Below, piece by piece: positions 1 through 6,074 of a stretch of DNA of 11,272 bases. Made by a program: the position numbers and the translations under genes. The DNA lies in the NCBI GenBank assembly GCA_903872005.1, contig CAIQJD010000633.1:1-11272 (forward strand). Direction: 5' to 3'. Each line of letters begins with the position of its first letter. Positions within the stretch are counted from its first letter, which is position 1. The notes beneath the pieces are model-generated. The model was not told the DNA's origin. It did no database searches and saw only the letters and a program-made list of their open reading frames with translations. This DNA is from an uncultured bacterium. GTDB taxonomy: Bacteria; Chloroflexota; Anaerolineae; JACIWP01.

Positions 1-597
1 CACCTTCGGCCGCGCGAAGCTGCCTTTGGAAAAGACGAGGATATACTCATGGGTGTCGCGCAGGGTCGGATTGGTCGCCGCCATCCAGCTTCCCCAGGCG
101 GTGGAAGAGCCGGCGCTGGAGCCTTTCGCCCAGATGATCTCGCCGCGCATCAGGAAGCCCAGGTCGAGCATCTCATCGGCGATGTAGGCGTGCAACGGGA
201 TATACGGCCGGCGGCCCAGGTTGGCGACATTGATGCAGGCGCGCCCGCCGGGGACGAGGACTCGATACGTCTCGCTCCAGACGCGGCGCAGGAAGGCCAG
301 GTATTCCTCCAGGGTAAGGTCGGCGTCATATTCCTTGCCCACATTGTAGGGCGGCGATGTGACCATCAGGTGGACGCTGGCGTCGGGGAGATCGGCCATG
401 CGCTCGGAAGAGGCGCGCAGGATGTGGTCAAGGACGGCGGCCGGCGCGGGGTTCTCGTAGTAGGCTGCGTCGGCCTGGCCCGTGGGCTGCGCGGCGTAGA
501 GCCGGCTGCCGTAAAAGGCCGAGGCGTCGTGCCCCTCGCGCCCCGGCGCGCCGAAGGCGCTGGTCTGGGTTCCTTGTCGTCGCTTGCGAATGGTCAC
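1..597 (-). CDS. Site-specific DNA methyltransferase, N-terminal part (m4C/m6A, beta class)
   Basis: Transfers a methyl group from S-adenosylmethionine to an amino group of cytosine (N4) or adenine (N6) in a specific DNA site. The 199 visible codons contain the catalytic motif IV as TSPPYN (residues 80-85). It is followed by RVLVPGGRACINVANLG (112-128), which packs beside the active site, and by HEYILVFSKG (183-192). Catalytic motif first, with the SAM-binding FxGxG expected later, is the beta-class order. The target recognition region and SAM motif lie beyond the left edge, so specificity cannot be read. TSPPY is commoner in N4-cytosine enzymes, but adenine is not excluded. The start is GTG at 597, with AGGAG seven bases upstream. 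It follows a 66-residue gene by 27 bp and is probably co-transcribed with it. The gene could be an orphan methylase or part of a restriction-modification system whose nuclease lies to the left. The family is secure; the substrate base is not. Confidence 0.9.
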   Translation of the reverse strand, partial: MTIRKRRQGTQTSAFGAPGREGHDASAFYGSRLYAAQPTGQADAAYYENPAPAAVLDHILRASSERMADLPDASVHLMVTSPPYNVGKEYDADLTLEEYLAFLRRVWSETYRVLVPGGRACINVANLGRRPYIPLHAYIADEMLDLGFLMRGEIIWAKGSSAGSSTAWGSWMAATNPTLRDTHEYILVFSKGSFARPKV

Positions 598-603
598 TGG
601 TTG

Positions 604-608
604 CTCCT
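604..608 (-). promoter_or_regulatory. Ribosome binding site of the methyltransferase
   Basis: Read on the minus strand this is AGGAG, six bases before the GTG codon at 597-595. It decides in favour of the GTG start, since no ATG lies nearby in this frame. Confidence 0.7.
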
Positions 609-624
609 GAAGGAGACGCGCCCA

Positions 625-825
625 TCAATATGGGCGCAGTGTTTGCTCGCATGCATCTATCACGATAGGCGTCGTCTTCCCACTCTCGATCTCAGCGCGC
701 ACTTCCGCTATCCAGCGTTCCAGCGCCTGAGGATCGGACGCCCAAAGAACATCCCAACGTTGATTATCGGCGCGTCGTTCCTCTTCGGTCGCATCTTCCA
801 GCCAAACGCTGAAGTCGTCTATCAC
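625..825 (-). CDS. Small acidic protein, antitoxin-like (hypothetical)
   Basis: A 66-residue protein starting at GTG (825-823). Its ribosome binding site GGGAGG (834-839) lies eight bases upstream. It is not in a family I can name. The N-terminal half is acidic and likely helical (MIDDFSVWLEDATEEERRAD). The middle has WDVLWASDPQALERWIAEVRAEIESG, followed by KTTPIVID. The pattern of a W/L-rich helix, then AExxAGxT and a short beta tail, resembles small antitoxin-like proteins of cyanobacteria and Chloroflexi. No toxin gene is next to it. It ends 27 bp before the methyltransferase and starts 40 bp after the PAP2 phosphatase stop, so it is probably translated from a shared message. GC content here is about 58%, against roughly 70% in the adjoining genes, which suggests later acquisition. 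The good ribosome binding site and lack of overlap make it likely a real gene; its function is unknown. Confidence 0.65.
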   Translation of the reverse strand: MIDDFSVWLEDATEEERRADNQRWDVLWASDPQALERWIAEVRAEIESGKTTPIVIDACEQTLRPY

Positions 826-833
826 GCGTCACG

Positions 834-839
834 CCTCCC
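834..839 (-). promoter_or_regulatory. Ribosome binding site of the 66-residue gene
   Basis: GGGAGG on the minus strand, eight bases before the GTG start at 825. It is the main evidence that this short frame is translated. Confidence 0.65.
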
Positions 840-865
840 ATAGCGCGGAGATGGGGCCGCGTGGC

Positions 866-1801
866 CTAGGGTTCTCCGCCCCGGCCGGCCAGCCCCAGCT
901 TCACGAAGAGCCAGGGCGCGCCGGCGACGCAGGCCAGGCCCACCAGCCCATAGCGGATCGCGCGCGCCAACCCCGCCAGCAGATCCGCCGCCTCTTCAAA
1001 ATCCAGGAACTTGCCGAGGAAGTAGACCACCGCCACGAGGGCCAGACCGACGAGGAGCCGCAGCAGCCGGCGCGTCAGCGGCCCGTCCACCATGAAGCGC
1101 ACATAGCGCTGTTCGAGGGCCAGCCCGACGCCGGTGCCCAGCAGCGCGCCGCAGATCGTGGCAATCGTCTCGCCCGGATAGAGGCCGGTATGGTCGGCCG
1201 GCGATACGAAGAGCAACGCGAGCGGGATGATCACCGCGCCGGCGATTTGCGCCCCAAAGGGCAGCCGGCGCAGCCACGGCATGATGATGCGCTCGCCGAC
1301 GAAGAGATAGCCGGCCAGCAAGAGCGCGCCGATCAACCAGCCGCCCAACACATCTTGCGGGAAATGCACGCCCAGATATAAGCGTGAAAACGCAACCAAC
1401 AGTGTCGCCGCCACGGCGACAACCCAGACCCAACCCCGGCGCAACCAGAAGCCCAAATAGCCGGCCGCCGCCAACGTCTGCTGCGCATGGCCGGAGGGAA
1501 AAGACGGCGAATCTTCCGGGCTGTTCACCGCAATGCGCGGATCGTCCGGTCGCGGAATCTGCAAGGTTTGCTTGACCCAATCGTTGAAATAGGTTGAGAG
1601 GAGACCCAAAAAGAGCAGCCGCGCGCCCAGTCCTTTGTGCCAACACCAGTAGATCAGCAGACACGCTGCCGCAAAGAGGTAGCTGTTTCCCAGGTAGGTG
1701 GTCGCTTGCATGAAGACGTCCAGCGGGCCGTTGCGTAGCCCCTGGATGCCGGCGATGACGTTCGATCCCCAGGGCACGAGAGAAAGCAACCAATCTTCCA
1801 T
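866..1801 (-). CDS. PAP2-family membrane phosphatase with a C-terminal membrane extension
   Basis: A 311-residue integral membrane protein that should hydrolyse a phosphate ester of a lipid or isoprenoid (phosphatidate, undecaprenyl or similar). All three PAP2 phosphatase motifs are present: KQTLQIPRP (K77 to P85), FPSGH (101-105) with the catalytic histidine H105, and SRLYLGVHFPQD (139-150) with H146 and D150. Hydrophobic segments surround them, at about 40-72, 106-138 and 151-170. Beyond the core are some 130 further residues with about four hydrophobic stretches (185-200, 212-228, 248-265, 284-302). The shortest members of the family lack this part; its role is unknown. The start is ATG at 1801, with GGAGG ten bases upstream. 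A longer open frame runs upstream to 1951, but it overlaps the peptidase gene and has no better signal. It begins 28 bp after the peptidase stop. The fold and reaction type are firm; the substrate is not. Confidence 0.92.
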   Translation of the reverse strand: MEDWLLSLVPWGSNVIAGIQGLRNGPLDVFMQATTYLGNSYLFAAACLLIYWCWHKGLGARLLFLGLLSTYFNDWVKQTLQIPRPDDPRIAVNSPEDSPSFPSGHAQQTLAAAGYLGFWLRRGWVWVVAVAATLLVAFSRLYLGVHFPQDVLGGWLIGALLLAGYLFVGERIIMPWLRRLPFGAQIAGAVIIPLALLFVSPADHTGLYPGETIATICGALLGTGVGLALEQRYVRFMVDGPLTRRLLRLLVGLALVAVVYFLGKFLDFEEAADLLAGLARAIRYGLVGLACVAGAPWLFVKLGLAGRGGEP

Positions 1802-1823
1802 ACCTACCCTGCCTCCATACCAT

Positions 1824-1836
1824 CCTATATTATAGG
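1824..1836 (-). promoter_or_regulatory. Perfect 13-base palindrome containing TATAAT, before the PAP2 gene
   Basis: On the minus strand it reads CCTATAATATAGG, two 6-base arms around a single A. It spans the TAA stop codon of the peptidase gene and lies 22 bases before the PAP2 start. It contains a perfect -10 hexamer (1829-1834), but no convincing -35 hexamer lies 16-18 bases upstream. It may be a weak internal promoter or an operator, or chance. Confidence 0.3.
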
Positions 1837-2927
1837 CCCAGGCAATGGGCCAGGATGTCGGCGCATAGGACCATGTCGCGCAGATCAATGCGCTCGTTGG
1901 TCGTGTGCACTTCCTCCATGCCGGTGCTGAAAGCGACCGACTGAATGCCACGCCCGTTGAGGATGTTGGCGTCTGAACCGCCGCCGGTGGAGATGAGCAG
2001 CGGCTCCCGGCCGAAGGCGCGCGTGCCGGCGCTCAATTGTTGCGCCAGCGGCGCATCGTCAGGGATCTTGAAGGCGGCATACATGGGGCTGACTTCCAGA
2101 TCCAGGCGCGCGCCGTGCCGGCCGGCGGCCGTCTCGAACGCCTCGACCATGGCCTGCGTCTGGCGCGCCAGTTTGTCGTCGTGCAGGCTGCGCGCTTCCA
2201 GGCGCATCTCAACGCGGTCGGGGATGATGTTGGTCGCATCTCCGCCATGAATCGTCCCGATATTCGCCGTCGTCTCCGAGTCAATGCGGCCCAGGGGCAT
2301 GGCGGCGATAGCCTCGGCGGCGACGCGGATGGCGTTGATGCCCAGCTCGGGCGCCGTGCCGGCGTGCGACTTGCGCCCATGCACGACGACGTTGATCTTG
2401 TTCTGCGATGGCCCTTGCACGCAGATGGAACCGATGGGGCCGCCCATATCGAGGACGATGGCCTGGCGCGCGCCCAGCCGGCTGACGTCCAGCCCTTTGG
2501 AGCCGCCCAAGCCTACCTCTTCGCGCACGGTGAAGACCAGCTCCAGGGGGGGCGCTGGGAGGCGCGCCGGCCGTTCGTTCAAGAGCGCGACCAGCTCCAG
2601 CATGATCGCCGCGCCGGAGGTGTCATCGCCGCCCAGGATGGTGCGGCCGTCGCTGCGGATGATGTCGCCATCCACGACCGGCGTGATGCCGAGGCAGGGG
2701 ACGACGTGATCCACATGGGCGCACAGGATCAGCGCCGGGCCGACGCCGGCGCGCCGGCCAATCAGGTTGCCGATGGCGTCGCGCTCGCTGGGGACGCCCA
2801 GGGCGGCCAGCCGGCGCGCCAACTCCGCCATCACGGCGTCCTCCTGGCCGCTGGGGCTGTCAATATGCAGCAGATCGAGGAACGTGGCAAGGAGGCGAGG
2901 CGCATTCACAATCGAAGGCATGGTCAT
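1830..2927 (-). CDS. M20-family metallopeptidase, peptidase T-like
   Basis: A 365-residue zinc-dependent exopeptidase of the M20 family, closest by motif to the peptidase T-like branch. It should cleave N-terminal residues from short peptides in the cytoplasm, as no signal peptide is present. The di-zinc site can be read directly: H71 and D73 in AHVDHV, bridging D101 in LGGDDTSG, general base E136 and ligand E137 in VREEVGLGG, D160 in VLDMGG, and H341 in EEVHTTNE. The lid/dimerisation domain is inserted at about 180-290 and begins with GRKSHAG, which carries the usual dimer histidine. Length is close to the family norm. Two ATGs (2927 and 2921) are possible; AAGGA lies eight bases before the first. 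It follows recN by 34 bp and precedes the phosphatase by 28 bp, so it is probably in the same operon. Substrate preference cannot be told; a carboxypeptidase or aminoacylase role is less likely. Confidence 0.92.
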   Translation of the reverse strand: MTMPSIVNAPRLLATFLDLLHIDSPSGQEDAVMAELARRLAALGVPSERDAIGNLIGRRAGVGPALILCAHVDHVVPCLGITPVVDGDIIRSDGRTILGGDDTSGAAIMLELVALLNERPARLPAPPLELVFTVREEVGLGGSKGLDVSRLGARQAIVLDMGGPIGSICVQGPSQNKINVVVHGRKSHAGTAPELGINAIRVAAEAIAAMPLGRIDSETTANIGTIHGGDATNIIPDRVEMRLEARSLHDDKLARQTQAMVEAFETAAGRHGARLDLEVSPMYAAFKIPDDAPLAQQLSAGTRAFGREPLLISTGGGSDANILNGRGIQSVAFSTGMEEVHTTNERIDLRDMVLCADILAHCLGL

Positions 2928-2961
2928 CGCAATAGTCCTTTTCCGAGTTCGGATGGGTGAT

Positions 2962-4695
2962 TCAGGCGACGGGGGTCAGCATTTCGCGGGCGCTTTGCAG
3001 CGTGGCCGGCGTGATGGAACCGAGCATCAAGGCAATTTCTGAGACGCGCTCTTCGGGCGACAGCTCGCGCACGCCGGTCGTTGTGCGCTCGCCCTGGATG
3101 TTCTTCTCGACTTTGAATTGGGCGTGGCCGGCCGCGGCGAGCTGCGGCAGGTGCGTTACGCAGAGCACCTGGTGATTCTCGGCCAGCCGGCGCAGCTTGC
3201 GCCCCACCAGGCTGCCGACTACTCCGCCGATGCCGGCGTCAATCTCGTCGAAGATCAGCGTCGGCACCTCGTCGGCGGCGTTGAGGACGTTCTTCAGGGC
3301 CAGCATCAGGCGCGAGGTTTCGCCGCCAGAGGCGACCGCGGCCAGGGAGCGCAGCGGCTCGCCGGGGTTGGCCGAGATGACGAATTCGATCTGGTCAATG
3401 CCGGCGGCGTCGAAGCGGTAGCGCTTTTTGCCCACCCATGCGCCATCGGGGGCTTCGGCCCGCTCCATCTGCACGGCGAAGCGGGCGCGCTCCATACGCA
3501 GGTCGGCCAGCTCGCGCTCCACGGCCGCGGCCAGCCGCCGGCCGGCCTCGGCGCGCTGCTGCGAGAGGGCGTCGGCTTTGCGGCCAATCTCGCGCAGCAG
3601 GGCGTCTTCCTGGCGCTCCAGTGCTTCGCCCCGCTCGCCGGCCCCTTCAATGTGCGCCAGCTCGGCTTTGGCCTTGGCCGCGTAGGCCAACACATCGGCG
3701 ACGGAATCGCCGTACTTGCGCCGCAGGTTGTAGATCAGGCCCAGGCGATGCTCGGCCTGTTCCAGCCGGCGCGGATTGAACTCGATCTCGTCGCGATAGG
3801 CGCGCACGGCCTGGGCCACGTCGTCCAACTGATAGCTGGCTTCTTGCAGGGCGCGGCGCGTCTCGCCCATGCCGGCGTCCACCCGCTCGATGTCGGCCAG
3901 GAGCTGCAGGGCCTGACTGACCTGGTCGCACGCCGGCAGCGCGCCTTCGCCCTCGCCCTCGAAGAGGAGCGCGCACGCCCCGCCGGCCAGAGCTGCCAGC
4001 TTCTCGGCGTTCGCCAGCCGGTCGCGCTCCTGGGTGAGGGTCTCTTCTTCGCCCGGGGTCAAGCGCGCCGCCTCGATCTCTTTCACCTCGAATTGCAGCA
4101 GGCCGATGCGCCGCGCCAGCTCGCGCGCGTCGCGACGCAGGAATTCCAGCTCCTGGCGCGTCTGGCGCAGTTGGCGCGCCAGGCCGGCCACTTCGGCCGC
4201 GGCTTCGTTGAGGCCGGCGTAGCGATCCAGGAAGCCGATCTGCTCGCGCCGGCGCAGCAGCAGGATATGGTCGCCCTGGCCGTGAATGTCAATCAGGTAT
4301 TGGCCGATCTCGCTGAGGATCTTGAGTGGCACGGCGCGGCCATTGACGCGGCAGACGGAGCGCCCGCTGAGGCGCAGGTCGCGCGCCAGAATGAGGCTCA
4401 TCTCGGCGTCGGCCGGCGCCTCTTCGGCCTCCAGCAGCCCGTATTCGGCCAGCAGGGGCGCGAGGCGCTGGCGGATCGCGCCGGTCAGAGTGAAGACGGC
4501 CTCGACGCTCGTCATCTCCGCGCCGGCGCGGATTTCCTCGCGGTCGAGCTTGCCGCCCAGCAACGAGGCGACGGCGTCCACGATGATGGACTTGCCGGCG
4601 CCGGTCTCGCCCACCAGGACGTTGAAGGCCGGGTTCCAGTGCAGTTGCAGGTGGTCAATGATGGCGAAATCGCGGATGGTCAGTTCGGCTAACAT
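2962..4695 (-). CDS. recN: DNA repair ATPase RecN
   Basis: A 577-residue SMC-like ATPase that acts early in double-strand break repair by binding and bridging DNA ends for RecA-dependent recombination. The N-terminal head begins MLAELTIRDFAIIDH and has the Walker A loop GETGAGKS (29-36). A long helical, coiled-coil-prone middle (about 150-360), rich in Arg, Glu, Leu and Ala, separates it from the C-terminal head. That head holds the ABC signature ASGGETSR (455-462), Walker B LIFDEIDAGIGG (480-491) and the switch histidine in VTHLPQ (513-518). This is the full RecN arrangement, at a normal length for the family. The start is ATG at 4695, with AAGGTGG close upstream. The open frame runs further upstream but only across the preceding gene. 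It starts 11 bp after the B-box gene stop and follows nadK by one gene; nadK and recN are neighbours in many bacteria. All key residues are intact. Confidence 0.97.
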   Translation of the reverse strand: MLAELTIRDFAIIDHLQLHWNPAFNVLVGETGAGKSIIVDAVASLLGGKLDREEIRAGAEMTSVEAVFTLTGAIRQRLAPLLAEYGLLEAEEAPADAEMSLILARDLRLSGRSVCRVNGRAVPLKILSEIGQYLIDIHGQGDHILLLRRREQIGFLDRYAGLNEAAAEVAGLARQLRQTRQELEFLRRDARELARRIGLLQFEVKEIEAARLTPGEEETLTQERDRLANAEKLAALAGGACALLFEGEGEGALPACDQVSQALQLLADIERVDAGMGETRRALQEASYQLDDVAQAVRAYRDEIEFNPRRLEQAEHRLGLIYNLRRKYGDSVADVLAYAAKAKAELAHIEGAGERGEALERQEDALLREIGRKADALSQQRAEAGRRLAAAVERELADLRMERARFAVQMERAEAPDGAWVGKKRYRFDAAGIDQIEFVISANPGEPLRSLAAVASGGETSRLMLALKNVLNAADEVPTLIFDEIDAGIGGVVGSLVGRKLRRLAENHQVLCVTHLPQLAAAGHAQFKVEKNIQGERTTTGVRELSPEERVSEIALMLGSITPATLQSAREMLTPVA

Positions 4696-4706
4696 CGCCC
4701 ACCTTG

Positions 4707-5234
4707 TCAGCGCAAGCGCGCGTAGAGCGTGATGACGCTCATCACGATGAAGATGCCGTAGTTGATCAGGAGCCGGCCCCACGAGAGAAACACGGCGCTG
4801 ATGAGCAAGCCCATGAGGCTGGCGACGATGGCGACGCCGCAGACGACCAGGCCCAGGTAGCGCCCGCGCCGCCGGCCGGTGACGCGGCGGATCAGGGTTG
4901 CCATGCCGCCGGCCAGGGCCGGCGCGGCGATGAGCATGGCGAACCAGCTATAGAAGGGGATGAAGCTGGCGAGGATGGGCAGCAGCGCGCCGCCCAGGGC
5001 GCCATAGCCGCCGGCCAGGATCATGCCCAGCAGATAGTCGCCCTTGTCGGCCGTGTAGAAGACCGCCTGTTGCTGGCCGACGCACTCGCGGCAGCGATAG
5101 CCGACCGGGGTACGCACCGCGCATTTGGTGCAGATCGGTTTGTCGCAGCGATTGCAGCGCAGCATCGTTTCCACGTTGGGATGATTGGCGCAATGCAGCG
5201 GTTCGGGCATCGGGTTGCTGCTCACGTCCGCCAT
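4707..5234 (-). CDS. B-box zinc-finger protein with about four membrane helices
   Basis: A 175-residue protein of unknown role. Residues 15-51 form a B-box-like zinc finger with eight possible ligands: C15, H18, C27, C30, C35, C38, C48 and C51. The core is MLRCNRCDKPICTKCAVRTP, enough for two zinc ions. The rest is mostly hydrophobic, with about four membrane helices (roughly 66-86, 88-112, 123-145 and 150-170). A basic loop RRVTGRRRGR follows the second helix. A zinc finger fused to membrane segments is a recurrent design in Chloroflexi, including some rhomboid proteases, but no GxSG/H rhomboid catalytic pair is visible here. The start ATG at 5234 overlaps the end of nadK by 13 bp, with GGAGA inside the nadK frame, so translation is probably coupled. 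recN follows 11 bp downstream. The finger may bind protein rather than DNA. The gene is certain; its function is not. Confidence 0.88.
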   Translation of the reverse strand: MADVSSNPMPEPLHCANHPNVETMLRCNRCDKPICTKCAVRTPVGYRCRECVGQQQAVFYTADKGDYLLGMILAGGYGALGGALLPILASFIPFYSWFAMLIAAPALAGGMATLIRRVTGRRRGRYLGLVVCGVAIVASLMGLLISAVFLSWGRLLINYGIFIVMSVITLYARLR

Positions 5235-6052
5235 TGAAGTTTCTCCATCAGAGTTTCATAGAAGTAGCTGGGCGATTGCAGGCGCACGAAGCGGCCGGCG
5301 TAAGGGCTGGCCTGGATGCGTACCTGGTCGCCGTTGAGGAGGCTCTGGTCGAATTGCCCGTCTACGGTCAGCCGGGCGCGATGGTCGGTCTCGATGGTCA
5401 GGGTCAATGATGCGCCCTCGGGCAAGATGATGGCGCGATCCAGGGTCAGATGTGGGGCAATGGGGATCAGCAGGATGTTACGCAAGGCCGGCGGCATGAC
5501 CGGCCCGCCCACGGCCAGGGCGTAGGCCGTCGAGCCGGTGGCCGTGGAGACGATCACCCCATCGGCCACAAAGGTGGTCAGGCGCGCGCCGTCCACGCGC
5601 GTCTCGACCCGGATGATGCGCGCCAGGCCGCCGCGGCTGACGACGACGTCATTGAGCGCCTCGTAACGCGCTTGCGCTTCGCCGGCGCGCCACGATTCGC
5701 CATGCAGCATCATCCGCTCTTCGATCCAGTAGCGGCCGGCCAGGACGCGCTCCAACGTCTCGCGCCATTGGCCGGGGGGCGCTTCGGTGAGGAAGCCCAG
5801 CCGGCCCAGGTTCACGCCGAGGATGGGCGTCTTGTGGCGGGCGCACAGGCGCGCCGCGCGCAGGATGGTTCCGTCGCCGCCCAGGGTGATGATCAGATCG
5901 AGGTCGGCGATGTGCGGGGCGACGCCCACTTCGTCCCAGGCCGAGCCTTGCCAGGCGGAGACGCCGGCCGTTTCCAGCCAGGCGGCAATCTCCTGCGCCA
6001 GTGGTTTGGAGGCCGGCAGCTTGGGATGGTGCAGCAAGCCGATGCGGCGCAT
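5222..6052 (-). CDS. nadK: NAD kinase
   Basis: A 276-residue cytoplasmic enzyme that phosphorylates NAD at the adenosine 2'-hydroxyl, using ATP or polyphosphate, to make NADP. The signature GGDGT is at 58-62 within LIITLGGDGTILRAAR. It is followed by ILGVNLGRLGFLTE (77-90), LNDVVVSRG (133-141) and the NAD-binding DGVIVSTATGSTAYALAVGGP region (164-184). The usual NE pair appears here as N134-D135. Length is typical of bacterial enzymes. The start chosen is ATG at 6052, where MRRIGLLHHP matches the usual N-terminus, but it has no good ribosome binding site. It lies 22 bp after the stop of the barrel-protein gene, so it may depend on re-initiation. An alternative TTG at 6100, preceded by GGGAG, would add 16 mostly proline-rich residues. 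The 3' end overlaps the B-box gene by 13 bp. Confidence 0.96.
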   Translation of the reverse strand: MRRIGLLHHPKLPASKPLAQEIAAWLETAGVSAWQGSAWDEVGVAPHIADLDLIITLGGDGTILRAARLCARHKTPILGVNLGRLGFLTEAPPGQWRETLERVLAGRYWIEERMMLHGESWRAGEAQARYEALNDVVVSRGGLARIIRVETRVDGARLTTFVADGVIVSTATGSTAYALAVGGPVMPPALRNILLIPIAPHLTLDRAIILPEGASLTLTIETDHRARLTVDGQFDQSLLNGDQVRIQASPYAGRFVRLQSPSYFYETLMEKLQWRT

Positions 6053-6074
6053 GGGCGGGGCGCCGGCCGGTGGT

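Noticed and set aside
428..652. Minus-strand 74-codon frame bridging the small gene and the methyltransferase
   Set aside because: It overlaps both genes in another frame, lacks a good ribosome site, and its sequence is Arg/Ala-rich as expected of an out-of-frame reading.
49..843. Plus-strand open frame of 264 codons across the methyltransferase and small gene
   Set aside because: It crosses two minus-strand genes that have ribosome binding sites and, for the methyltransferase, catalytic motifs. The protein shows no motif.
1802..1951. Longer N-terminus for the PAP2 protein starting at 1951
   Set aside because: It would overlap the peptidase gene by about 120 bp and shows out-of-frame composition, whereas ATG 1801 has a ribosome site and a natural membrane-protein N-terminus.
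2037..2960. Plus-strand open frame of 307 codons opposite the peptidase gene
   Set aside because: The opposite strand encodes a complete M20 peptidase with all zinc ligands; this frame has no recognisable features.
3118..4692. Plus-strand open frame of 524 codons opposite recN
   Set aside because: It mirrors recN in GC-rich DNA where stops are rare. The translation is Ala/Gly/Gln-rich without recognisable motifs, while recN on the other strand has all its family motifs.
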